The notes beneath the pieces were generated by a model, which worked only from the letters and a program-made list of their open reading frames with translations, did not search any database and was not told the DNA's origin. The position numbers were made by a program, and so were the translations under genes. A stretch of DNA of 64,000 nucleotides from Erwinia_E haradaeae_H (GTDB lineage Bacteria > Pseudomonadota > Gammaproteobacteria > Enterobacterales > Enterobacteriaceae), in NCBI RefSeq assembly GCF_900698885.1, contig NZ_LR217705.1:62001-126000 (forward strand), written 5' to 3'. Of the stretch, positions 19,599 through 28,778 are shown piece after piece; within the stretch, counting starts at the first letter, position 1; each line of letters starts with the position of its first letter.

Positions 19599-19928
19599 AT
19601 GATAAGCTATAAAATTTTAACTATAATCTTAATTGCTTTAATGGTCAGCGATGGTTGCTCTATCGCTGATAAATTAGTTTATCATCCGGATCTAATTCAA
19701 GGTAATTATTTATCGGACTCTCATTTAATAAAAATTCACATTGGGATGACACAAGAACAAGTTAGATACATTCTCGGCACACCTCAGGTTAGTGATCCAT
19801 TTAGTAGCAATATTTGGTATTACGTATCTCGTCAAAAAATTAGGCATCAACCTCTTCAGCAGAAGACATTAAAATTAACTTTTAACAATCAAGGAATCTT
19901 AACTAATATAGATAATAAAAAGATTTAA
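19599..19928 (+). CDS. bamE: outer-membrane protein assembly factor BamE (SmpA/OmlA)
   Basis: Small lipoprotein of the BAM complex that binds BamD and phosphatidylglycerol. 109 aa against 113 in E. coli. An N-terminal signal sequence ends at Cys20, and the mature body has VYHPDLIQGNYL, IHIGMTQEQVRYILGTP, DPFSSNIWYYVSRQ and LTFNNQGILTNIDN, all BamE hallmarks. AAGGA lies 8 nt before the ATG. The lipobox reads Ser-Asp-Gly-Cys, with Ser at -3 and Asp at -2, unlike the usual Leu/Val at -3 and small residue at -2 (E. coli LTAGC). The gene is alone, with recN and other E. coli neighbours missing. Confidence 0.93.
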   Translation: MISYKILTIILIALMVSDGCSIADKLVYHPDLIQGNYLSDSHLIKIHIGMTQEQVRYILGTPQVSDPFSSNIWYYVSRQKIRHQPLQQKTLKLTFNNQGILTNIDNKKI

Positions 19929-20587
19929 TTTATTCCTGGAGGAGTTGGATAAAAAATCTTGAGTTAATTATCTAATTAAATTTATCAGTGTTCTGTCAGT
20001 AATTTTTATTAATAAAATGTGTTTTATATAAATATCTTTATATAAACGTTAGAGAAAAATAATCTTTTTTTAGTGAGTTATTAATGTTTAGTGAATTTAA
20101 AGTGAAAAGATATACATATACAAAATGTATATCAATTTTGCATTTTTGATTTTTTTATTATATTTTATAGTGCTTTTGTTTTCTACCCTACCAGAAAATA
20201 ATAAAATTTAAAGTCATAACATTAAAAATAGAGCTATTTGTAAATTTTATTTTGATTGTATTTAGTTATTATATTATCCATATTGGGTACATAAAAATTT
20301 TATTTGAAAGATTTTTTAAGGTTTTAATCATTTTATGATATCAGAGCTTTAGAGAATGAATTATCATGTTAAGAATTTCTTGTATCGTTGGTCTAGAATC
20401 GCATTGTTATGAACCTGTCTATATACCACTATTAGTAATATTTATAATTTATAAATAATCACTATGCAAACAGATATAACTATACAAATAGCTAAGATAT
20501 ATAAACAGTGATATGTCAAAATATTATAGTCTCAGGAGAGATTGTTAGGAAATAACTATCTTAAACTTTTTCTAACAAGGAAGAATA
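19929..20587. other. bamE-dapA spacer
   Basis: About 660 bp of AT-rich DNA with no ORF, RNA gene or strong hairpin recognised. The dapA promoter must lie near its right end; an AAGGAAG ribosome binding site is at 20577-20583. Confidence 0.6.
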
Positions 20588-21496
20588 ATGTTTAAAGGAA
20601 GCATTGTGGCGCTAATCACGCCAATGAATAAGAAAGGTATGGTATGCGTTAATAGTTTTAAAAGACTTATTAATTATCACGTGAAAAGCGGAACTTCAGC
20701 GATAGTTGTTTTAGGTACAACAGGAGAGTCAGCTACTTTAACTAATGCAGAACGTAGTCATGTGATTGAGCTAATGTTAAAATTTTCCAAAGGGCGCATT
20801 CCTATTATAGTTGGTACTGGCGCGAATAGTACTGCAAAAGGTATTTCTATTACTCAATCTTTAGAAAACTCTGGTGTATCTGCATGTTTAAGCATAACGC
20901 CTTACTACAATTGCCCCACACAAGAAGGACTTTATCGACATTTCAGAGCAATCGCTGAAAGCACTAATCTTCCACAGATACTATATAATGTTCCTTTACG
21001 TACTGGTGTAGATTTACTACCAATTACCATTCAACGTCTTGCTAACATTAAAAATATTATCGGAATTAAAGAAGCAACTGGAGATTTGCTACGTATAACT
21101 GAAATTAAAAAATTAGTTCAAGAAGATTTTATTCTGCTTAGTGGTGACGATGCTACTGCATTAAATTTTATGGAGCTAGGTGGGTGTGGCGTTGTATCTG
21201 TAACAGCTAATATCGCTGCTTATCAGATGGCAAATCTATGTGATTTATTTCAAAACGGAAGAATCGATAAGGCTCGCCTTTTAGATCAGAAGTTGATGAA
21301 TCTCCATCAAAAATTATTCATTGAGCCTAATCCTATTCCTGTTAAATGGGCAGCAAAAAAATTAGGATTAATAGAGAATGATACATTACGTTTACCAATG
21401 ACGCCATTAACTGAAATTAATTATTCTGTTGTTCAGCAGGCGCTTAAAGATGCTGATTGTCTTTTAACTAAGGGAGTATATACATGTCTAACTTAG
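20588..21496 (+). CDS. dapA: 4-hydroxy-tetrahydrodipicolinate synthase
   Basis: Condenses pyruvate with aspartate semialdehyde in the diaminopimelate/lysine pathway, which also supplies peptidoglycan. 302 aa against 292 in E. coli. Catalytic residues are intact: Thr44 and Thr45 (GTTGES), Tyr107 (TPYYN), Tyr133 and Arg138 (LYNVPLRTG), and Schiff-base Lys161 (GIKEATG). The lysine-binding allosteric site is not: E. coli His53, His56 and Glu84 are Asn53, Arg56 and Lys84 here, while Ser48, Ala49, Asn80 and Tyr106 remain. AAGGAAG precedes the ATG. The 3' end overlaps bamC by 13 bp, as part of the conserved dapA-bamC-purC order. Confidence 0.98.
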   Translation: MFKGSIVALITPMNKKGMVCVNSFKRLINYHVKSGTSAIVVLGTTGESATLTNAERSHVIELMLKFSKGRIPIIVGTGANSTAKGISITQSLENSGVSACLSITPYYNCPTQEGLYRHFRAIAESTNLPQILYNVPLRTGVDLLPITIQRLANIKNIIGIKEATGDLLRITEIKKLVQEDFILLSGDDATALNFMELGGCGVVSVTANIAAYQMANLCDLFQNGRIDKARLLDQKLMNLHQKLFIEPNPIPVKWAAKKLGLIENDTLRLPMTPLTEINYSVVQQALKDADCLLTKGVYTCLT

Positions 21497-22539
21497 GACA
21501 TCAGCCCGTGATAGTCATGATTTTAGGACTATTATCAGTATTTTTTTTATCAACTTGCTCTAGAAATGGATATGATAAGTATCAAGCAATTAGTTATGTA
21601 TCGACTTTAAAAATAGATAACCCTAAAGAGTTAAAAGCTCCGCCTGGAATGGTTTTACCAACAAGAAATCAGTATTTCTATATTCCTTCCGTGGATATAA
21701 ATAGTCAGAATGATACGCGGGTAGATCTTAAACCGCCAACTCAAAGTTTAATGAATGAGCAAAGTTCGCAGGCTCAAATATCTGGAAATGTAGGCAGATT
21801 AGTTATTAAGGGTTCATCGGGTTTTGTTTGGTCACAAATAATTAATATTTTACAGAAAAATGGATTTATAACTTTCTATCGTCAAGATATACATAAAAAT
21901 TTATTTACCAATTGGGTTCGGTGGAATTCTCACGCTGATAACGAAGAGAATGTTTATTCTGGGCGTTATCAAATTAGCATGAAGGAGAATGGTAGTTATC
22001 AGAAGATAAAAGTAACTTTAATTGATTTACGACAAAAAGATAAGGAGGTAACTTCTTCCTCTCAAATTCAGAATTACACTGTAAGGATGTGTAGCTATTT
22101 AGCTAAAGAATTAAATATGATGATACATCAAAACCAAACAGTTCCGGTGATATTTAAAAATTATAAACAGAACATTCATGCATACAGTAGTACCAGTGAT
22201 ATTGGTTTATCAAATATAATTTTATGCGCTTCTTTTGATCATATTTGGTCTTGGTTGCCAGAAATTCTAAAAATATTGAATATAGAATTAAAAGAGAGTA
22301 ATTATTCACATGGAAGCTTAAAGGTCAAATATACCTCATTGAGTAGAAAAACTATTCACAAATTAGGTGTTACGGATATAAATTTTAAAAATGGTTACTA
22401 TAAACTTCAGGTTGGCGATCTAGGATCTTATAGTAGTTTGCAGTTTTTTGATCCAACAGGTCACCTAGTAAATCGATTGCAGCATGAGAAAATATTATCT
22501 ATTTTGAAGTTAATTACAATAAAAAATAAGCAGGCATGA
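21484..22539 (+). CDS. bamC: outer-membrane protein assembly factor BamC (NlpB)
   Basis: Lipoprotein subunit of the BAM complex that binds BamD through an extended N-terminal segment. 351 aa against 344 in E. coli. A hydrophobic signal at residues 9-22 ends at Cys25. The BamD-binding lasso follows (ELKAPPGMVLP), then two helix-grip domains (SGRYQISMKENG around residue 160; GYYKLQVGDLGSYSSLQFFDP near 315). The -1 residue of the lipobox is Thr (LSTC), outside the usual Gly/Ala/Ser. The ATG lies inside the end of dapA, suggesting coupled translation; in E. coli the two genes do not overlap. BamC is non-essential in E. coli and is usually lost in very small symbiont genomes. Confidence 0.92.
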   Translation: MSNLGHQPVIVMILGLLSVFFLSTCSRNGYDKYQAISYVSTLKIDNPKELKAPPGMVLPTRNQYFYIPSVDINSQNDTRVDLKPPTQSLMNEQSSQAQISGNVGRLVIKGSSGFVWSQIINILQKNGFITFYRQDIHKNLFTNWVRWNSHADNEENVYSGRYQISMKENGSYQKIKVTLIDLRQKDKEVTSSSQIQNYTVRMCSYLAKELNMMIHQNQTVPVIFKNYKQNIHAYSSTSDIGLSNIILCASFDHIWSWLPEILKILNIELKESNYSHGSLKVKYTSLSRKTIHKLGVTDINFKNGYYKLQVGDLGSYSSLQFFDPTGHLVNRLQHEKILSILKLITIKNKQA

Positions 22540-23334
22540 GTATAATAAACTGATAAATTCTTTACTTATGAGAAAAATTCTAGTCAAAATCTAACTATTT
22601 TACCTCACAGAGATCATCTAACACTAGGTAGTCTAGATAAATTTCTGATAAAAGTGTGTACATTATCATCATGTGAAATATTTGAATTCTTAGTATATTT
22701 TATCATACCTGTTTTTAGATAATATAGTGTATGTATATATTTTTGGTTAGATCTATTTAGATAGATAGCGAAATGGATTAGAAGTATCTAATCTATATGT
22801 ATATAAACTGTCTTATATTAATATTAACTTTAACTTATAATTGATAAATTGTAATCTGTAATAGTACTTTTATTCTAAAAATACTCAAGTATCAATTATT
22901 AAGATTTAAGATAAGACAGAGGTAAGACAGAAAATAGCTTATAAAAAATAAATAGCACAAAAAGCATTTAGAACAGTAGCGTCAACTATTTATTTTCAGA
23001 TCTTGATAAATTCAGTCAGATATTAATTATTTTAAGAGAGATAGGATTTTAATTTTTCATAATGGTTTTTTAGATTTTATAAAAGAATTAAAAGGAAATC
23101 GTAGGAAAATTAATGTATTAGTAAATATATAATTGAATATTGAATTTATAATGATAAGGAGTGGTTTTACATAAAAGATGTTAAGAGGTTAGGTAAGTTG
23201 ATATAATCGACCAAATAATATATTTATTATATAATAATACGTTTTTATAAAAAGAGTGTGATCATAATTAGAAATGTTCAAATCTTGCCTAGAAAACGTA
23301 AGATTAATACTTTATTGCAAATTGAGAAAATACG
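22540..23334. other. bamC-purC spacer
   Basis: About 800 bp without an ORF where E. coli has a short spacer, so DNA here has eroded rather than been deleted, or has expanded. Short imperfect repeats (AAGACAG twice near 22913-22932). No RNA gene seen. Confidence 0.6.
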
Positions 23335-24048
23335 ATGCGTAAGATGATCGAGTTATATCGTGGTAAAACAAAAACCCTATATAGCACAGATGAACCGGAT
23401 GTATTAGTATTAGAATTCCGTGATGATATTTCTGCCCTAGATGGTAAGCGTGTTGATCAGTTGAATCGCAAAGGGTTTATTAACAATAAGTTAAATTATT
23501 TTATAATGTCAAAATTACAGAAGGCCGGCGTACAAACTCAGATCAAAGAATTATATTCTCATGATTCAACATTAGTGAAAAATTTAAAAATGGTGCCACT
23601 GGAATTCGTATTGCGTAATCGCGCTGCAGGATCATTGGTAAAACGATTGGGCATTAAGGAGGGAACTCCTCTCTCTCCTCCGGTGTTTGATTTGTTTTTT
23701 AAAAATGATGGTAAGCATGACCCTATGGTCAACTCATCTTATTGCAAAACATTTGGCTGGGTAAGTGAACATGATCTGTCACGTATGCGAGAGATAACTT
23801 TTCAGAGTAATGACATTTTAAGCACACTTTTTTCTGAAAGAGGTTTGATTTTAGTGGATTTTAAATTAGAGTTTGGAATATTTCAGAATGAAGTAATTTT
23901 AGGTGATGAATTTTCTCCCGATAGCGCCCGATTGTGGGATCAAAAAACTCTTAATAAAATGGATAAAGATCTTTACCGGCAAAATCAAGTGGGCTTAATA
24001 GAGGCTTATGAAGAAGTTGCTAATCGTTTAGGGGTAAACCTAAACTAA
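23335..24048 (+). CDS. purC: phosphoribosylaminoimidazole-succinocarboxamide synthase
   Basis: Joins CAIR and aspartate with ATP to give SAICAR in purine synthesis. 237 aa, exactly the E. coli length with this ATG (MRKMIELYRGK). The ATP-binding N-terminus ELYRGKTKTLYST, the loop FVLRNRAAGSLVKRLG, SYCKTFGWVS, and the catalytic LVDFKLEFG and GDEFSPDSARLWD segments are conserved. Only a weak purine-rich ribosome binding site is seen. It keeps the E. coli dapA-bamC-purC order. No other purine gene lies in the window, so whether the whole pathway survives is unknown. Confidence 0.97.
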   Translation: MRKMIELYRGKTKTLYSTDEPDVLVLEFRDDISALDGKRVDQLNRKGFINNKLNYFIMSKLQKAGVQTQIKELYSHDSTLVKNLKMVPLEFVLRNRAAGSLVKRLGIKEGTPLSPPVFDLFFKNDGKHDPMVNSSYCKTFGWVSEHDLSRMREITFQSNDILSTLFSERGLILVDFKLEFGIFQNEVILGDEFSPDSARLWDQKTLNKMDKDLYRQNQVGLIEAYEEVANRLGVNLN

Positions 24049-25263
24049 TTTATGTATATAAAATAATTTTACAAGTTATTAACGATTATCTGTGGATTGT
24101 TAGTTTGTATGATGATATAGGTTTAAAAACAAAGTTTTTACTCTTCAAAGTAAAACTAGACAAAAATGCATTTATTTCTTGCATAAGTATAAAAATCTTA
24201 TAATAAAAACTTAAGTTCATCCATCTTATTATAAGAATCCTCATTTATTTTCAGAATAAAAGATAAGAGCTGTAATACACGGTACATTACACGCTATCTA
24301 AAAGTAAGAATGATGTAATTTATAAATGAGTAATAAAGATATATTGAAAGGCGTGGTGAACATGAAGATTCTTTCAGGTAAGACTTGCATAGGTAGAATA
24401 CAAAAGATGATGATAATCATGAAGGTGGTTCGTTAAAGGGAAAAAATTAATAGGACACCAAAAAATTTAGAATAAAGGTAACAATTTTTATTATTTTTAT
24501 ATACAAAGCTAATTTTTTTATATTTTTATTTGGATTAAGTTTATCATCAATGGATGAATTTTTTTATTTTTAAAAATATCTTTATATAGTTTTGCACTGT
24601 AGTTTTACACTATTTTACCTTTTAATACTGCGCAATAATTATACCACTTTTAGTGGTTTTTAGTGAAGCGTATGGCATATTTTTGTATAATAAAAATATT
24701 CAATATGTACTATTTAGTTGTTTATAATAAATAAAAAAATCTCAGTATATATATTACTTGAATATTTTATCTGTATATATATCAATATGATACCTATATA
24801 TTTTTTTAAAAAATTATCAGATTGATAGAGTCTTTTTTCTGTGAATAGTTATCTAATAGTTGTGTTTTAATGAGTTCGTTTAATGTATGTAATAATTTAT
24901 AATTTTAGCTTAACACAATTACAAGAGAATTTTTAAAAAATATTCTATCTATTAGATAGCGGCCTTGTAAAAGAATAGTGGTTAGCGTTATTGATTTTAA
25001 ACATTTTCTATAGGTTTGATGTACTCAGTGAGTTTTGGTCAAAGGTTTGTAAAATAACTACATTTAGTATTTTAAAAATCTATCAAAACCTATCAATGGT
25101 AAATCTATCAAGGGTAGGGTAAATGATTAGAGTAGGGTAAGTTCTTATGCTTTGACAGTATCATGGTTTAGGGAATTTATGTTTTAATAAAATATGCCTA
25201 TATTACTGGCGTGCTCTGTATTGAGCTAATGTAATTAACCTTCACACCAGTTTGGCTCTCGTT
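24049..25263. other. 1.2-kb gene-free region upstream of lysC
   Basis: AT-rich, no ORF. In E. coli a lysine riboswitch fills the lysC leader; here the sequence before the ATG is AT-rich and I could not recognise the conserved riboswitch helices or the AGAGG-containing core. Small imperfect repeats (CTATCAA and GTAGGGTAA) lie at about 25080-25140. Confidence 0.6.
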
Positions 25264-26616
25264 ATGTCTCACAATTTTATTGTAGCGAAATTTGGCGGTA
25301 GTAGTATGGCTGATTATATATCTATGCAGCATAGTGCTGATATAGTTTTACAAAAACCGGCTATACGCTTAGTAGTATTATCAGCATCTGCAGGGGTAAC
25401 TAATCAGCTTTATTTGTTAGCTGAAGGTCAGTGTAAAAAAAAACGTATTGCTATACTATCTAAAATCATACAAATGCAAGAGGCTATCATTAAACGGTTG
25501 ATTGATCAAAAAGTCATTCGTAATAAAATAAATCACATACTTAAAAATATTCAAGCGCTCTCTAAAATTGCAGAGTTTTCACAATCTTCTGAGCGAACTG
25601 ATAAGTTAATTAGTTATGGTGAGCTAATGTCTAGTTTGCTTTTTGTTGAAATCCTTCGTGAGCGTAAGGTGGAAGTAGAATGGTTTGATGTACGTAAAGT
25701 AATGCGCACTGACGCGTGTTTTGGTTCTGCAGAGCCAAAAATTAGCATACTGAAGGAGCTTGTTCAACATCAATTAAAGCCTCTGATTTTAGAAGTATTA
25801 ATTGTGACACAAGGGTTTATTGGTCAAGAAGAAAAAGGACGAACTACAACTTTAGGTCGTGGGGGTAGCGATTATACCGCGGCAATACTTGGAGAAGCGC
25901 TAAATGTTAAAAGGATTGATATCTGGACTGATGTTTCTGGAATTTATACTGCAGACCCACGATTAGTTCCATCCGCTAAGCGTATTGATAAGATCACTGT
26001 TAAAGAAGCATTCACGATGGCAACTTGTGGTGCAAAGATATTACATCCAGCAACCTTATTACCCGTAGTACGTGGTGATATGTCAATATTTATTGGCTCT
26101 AGTAAGCATCCAGGAGCCGGTGGTACTATTGTATGTCACAAGATTCATGATTTACCTCTGTTCCGAGCTCTTGCGTTACGTTCTCAGCAGACGTTGCTAA
26201 CGTTACACAATGTTTATCTATTAGATACATTTTGTTTTTTTGAAGCAGTGTGTAAATTATTAATACGTCATGGCATTCATCTTGATTTGATAATGCGATC
26301 TGAAGTAAAATTAGCAGTAACATTAGATACAAGCTGGTCTTTTGTAATGACCAGCAATCTTTTAAATCCAGTATTACTTACTGAGCTAACTAATTTTTGT
26401 AAATTAGAGGTAGAAGAAAATTTAGCGTTAGTGTCAATTATTGGAAATAAGCTTTCTCAGTTTGACAGCTCTAAGAGAAAAATTTTAAGTTTATTAGATT
26501 TATGTAATATACGTATGGTTTTTAATAGTTATCCTCAATTTACACTCTGTTTTTTAACACCTACTGACAATGCTGAAAGGATAATACAACTTCTGCACTA
26601 TAAGATATTTGAATAA
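25264..26616 (+). CDS. lysC: aspartokinase III (lysine-type)
   Basis: Phosphorylates aspartate, opening the pathway to lysine/diaminopimelate. I choose the ATG at 25264 (450 aa; E. coli 449) over the in-frame TTG at 25252 because MSHNFIVAKFGGSS then aligns with the E. coli start. No good ribosome binding site is present for either. Catalytic segments are intact: KFGGSS, VVLSASAGVTN, GRGGSDYTA and WTDVSGIYTADP. Tandem ACT domains follow (about residues 300-450). At E. coli positions 250, 318, 323, 325, 338 and 344, where lysine-resistant mutants map or lysine is bound, this protein has Thr, Leu, Cys, Phe, His and Arg. Asp340, Ser345 and Glu346 are kept. The gene is isolated. Confidence 0.97.
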   Translation: MSHNFIVAKFGGSSMADYISMQHSADIVLQKPAIRLVVLSASAGVTNQLYLLAEGQCKKKRIAILSKIIQMQEAIIKRLIDQKVIRNKINHILKNIQALSKIAEFSQSSERTDKLISYGELMSSLLFVEILRERKVEVEWFDVRKVMRTDACFGSAEPKISILKELVQHQLKPLILEVLIVTQGFIGQEEKGRTTTLGRGGSDYTAAILGEALNVKRIDIWTDVSGIYTADPRLVPSAKRIDKITVKEAFTMATCGAKILHPATLLPVVRGDMSIFIGSSKHPGAGGTIVCHKIHDLPLFRALALRSQQTLLTLHNVYLLDTFCFFEAVCKLLIRHGIHLDLIMRSEVKLAVTLDTSWSFVMTSNLLNPVLLTELTNFCKLEVEENLALVSIIGNKLSQFDSSKRKILSLLDLCNIRMVFNSYPQFTLCFLTPTDNAERIIQLLHYKIFE

Positions 26617-27501
26617 TTTATTAAAAGAAGATTTGCTATAGTTTATTCGTTTTATTTATATAAATTACCACTTATAGTAATTTTTAATATTTTAAAAAAC
26701 TATATCAAATAATAAGTACTATATGGTTTATCAATTCAAGGAATATCAGAGAATTTATATATTATTTCTATTAGCGAGGGATGATTCTAATCCATATACA
26801 AGTTTTCTGGTGGTACTATAAATATCTTACTGTCTATTTAAAATATGTATCAATATATATAAGTAGTAGAATAAATGAATTTTCTTATCTTCATATATTT
26901 TAATGTTCTATATAATAATTTTTATTAGACTATAAGTCTAATATTCATTTTTAAAAATGCTATGTAGCATATAGCCTGAGAGCTCTTAGCAAGATTTTTT
27001 TATTATTAACACCTCCGTCTTAAGCAAGAATAATATTTCATCCAGATTGTTAGATATTTACATAAAAATAACACATGGTGATATGATATAAAATAATGAT
27101 AATATTTATTTTGATGACTTATAAATCAATTAACATAATGCATTGTGCGTAGTACAATTATTTTATTTAATGTTATCTTCTTATATTGTAGGTTCATGGT
27201 ATTATAGGATATGTTGGTATTTTATTGATATGTTATTATCACTTAGTTATTCTTTTATTGTTAGTGTAAATTGATGTAATAATTGAATTGGCTAGAAATC
27301 TATGCATGGAATTCATGGCGTCATCTGTGATTTATTTTATCAGAACACTAAAATTTATTACTTACAGTTTAAAATCATAACTTGTAGATTTTTATTTATA
27401 TAAATTAATTTGTAATGGTTTATGACATATTATCTATAGATTCTTTAGGTTAAGGTCCAGTACATCAGTAAGATGCTGATACTATATAAAATTTAGCTTT
27501 T
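26617..27501. other. lysC-nuoA spacer with a cluster of hairpins
   Basis: About 885 bp with no ORF. Four consecutive inverted repeats occupy 26923-26989 and are followed by seven T. The rest is AT-rich and must contain the nuo operon promoter, which I cannot place securely. Confidence 0.6.
26976..27001 (+). terminator. candidate intrinsic terminator downstream of lysC
   Basis: CTGAG/CTTAG (one G-U pair) around the loop AGCT, then CAAGA and seven T at 26995-27001. It is preceded by a 9-bp hairpin (26923-26943, loop ATA), the palindrome CATTTTTAAAAATG (26946-26959) and a 5-bp hairpin (26959-26975). It sits about 360 bp past the lysC stop, so its link to lysC is uncertain. Confidence 0.45.
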
Positions 27502-27963
27502 TTGAGTAAAATTAATATGCCTACAACTATAAAAATTCTTGCTCATCAATATGGTTTTATTCTTTTTTTGGTTTCTGCAATATGTTTATGTTTATTCATG
27601 CTATTAATTTCATGGTTTTTGGGTAGCAAAACCTATGGAAGATATACTAATACACCATTTGAGTCAGGTATTGCTTCTGTTGGAAGCGCTAGATTGCGAC
27701 TATCGATTAAATTCTATTTAGTAGCTATGTTTTTTGTTATCTTCGACGCTGAGTCTTTATATCTCTATGCTTGGGCGGTCTCAATTCGTGAGGTCGGTTG
27801 GATTGGGTTCATTGAAGCTACAGTTTTTATTGTTATTTTGCTGGTAAGTTTATTTTATCTAGCTCGTATCAGGGCTCTGGATTGGTCTCCCGCTTATTCT
27901 AAACTTCATGCTCATAAAACTACTATTATACATAATATTTTAGGTACTAAACATCCTAATTGA
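27502..27963 (+). CDS. nuoA: NADH-quinone oxidoreductase subunit A
   Basis: Membrane subunit of complex I that helps form the quinone-binding junction between the hydrophilic and membrane arms. Up to 153 aa (E. coli 147). Three membrane helices, with the conserved FESGIASVGSARLRLSIKFYLVAMFFVIFD-type region split by the second helix and the acidic pair in FDAESLYLYAW. The first codon could be the TTG at 27502 or the ATG at 27517; neither has a clear ribosome binding site, and E. coli length lies between the two. First gene of a 13-gene nuo operon in standard order, all on the plus strand. Confidence 0.96.
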   Translation: MSKINMPTTIKILAHQYGFILFLVSAICLCLFMLLISWFLGSKTYGRYTNTPFESGIASVGSARLRLSIKFYLVAMFFVIFDAESLYLYAWAVSIREVGWIGFIEATVFIVILLVSLFYLARIRALDWSPAYSKLHAHKTTIIHNILGTKHPN

Positions 27964-28001
27964 TATGTTTAGTGATCTATTAATAAAAATAGAGAAAATA
28001 T

Positions 28002-28676
28002 ATGGATTATACCCTTACTCGCCCTAATCAAAATAGTGATAATGATGTTTACCCTTTACATAAAAAAGAAGAGGCAGATGATCCTTTAAAAGATCATAGG
28101 CATCAAAATATTTATCTTGGAAAATTAGAAATTCTCTTACATAAGATGGTAAATTGGGGTCGTAAAAATTCTCTTTGGCCATTGAATTTCGGATTGTCTT
28201 GTTGTTATGTAGAAATGACTACTGCATTTACTGCAGTACATGATGTGGCTCGTTTTGGGTCAGAGGTTATTCGTTCGTCGCCACGACAAGCAGATTTGAT
28301 GGTAATAGCTGGTACTTGTTTTATTAAGATGGCTCCGGTAATTCAGCGTTTATATGATCAAATGTTAGAACCTAAGTGGGTAATTTCTATGGGCTCATGT
28401 GCTAATTCTGGTGGTATGTATGATATATATTCAGTAGTGCAAGGTGTGGATAAATTCTTACCAGTAGATGTATATATCCCGGGTTGTCCGCCTAGGCCGG
28501 AGGCGTATATGCAGGCATTGTTATTATTACAAAAATCTATTGGAAAAGAGCGTCGACCATTATCATCGGTTATGCATGATCAAAACGTATATCGTCCTAA
28601 GATGCAATCTGAAAGAGACAGAAAAAATGCAGAGCGAATTTCTACTACATATTTGTGCAAGCCAGATGAAATTTAA
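28002..28676 (+). CDS. nuoB: NADH-quinone oxidoreductase subunit B
   Basis: Peripheral-arm subunit holding the terminal Fe-S cluster N2, which passes electrons to quinone. 224 aa (E. coli 220). The four cluster ligands are Cys67, Cys68 (LSCCYVEM), Cys133 (GSCANSGG) and Cys162 (PGCPPRPEA), including the unusual adjacent pair. GAGAAA precedes the ATG. It lies 38 bp after nuoA and 102 bp before nuoCD. All ligands are intact. Confidence 0.98.
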   Translation: MDYTLTRPNQNSDNDVYPLHKKEEADDPLKDHRHQNIYLGKLEILLHKMVNWGRKNSLWPLNFGLSCCYVEMTTAFTAVHDVARFGSEVIRSSPRQADLMVIAGTCFIKMAPVIQRLYDQMLEPKWVISMGSCANSGGMYDIYSVVQGVDKFLPVDVYIPGCPPRPEAYMQALLLLQKSIGKERRPLSSVMHDQNVYRPKMQSERDRKNAERISTTYLCKPDEI

Positions 28677-28778
28677 TTTTTAGAAGTAATTCAAGATAGA
28701 TCTACAATTAAGATTGTAATGATACCATTAGAATAAGAATTCTATATCCGTTGCGTGGTTAGAATAGTGAAATAATTT

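Noticed and set aside
24090..24105. DnaA-box-like TCTGTGGATTGTT
   Set aside because: Deviates from the box at the conserved end and is a single site.
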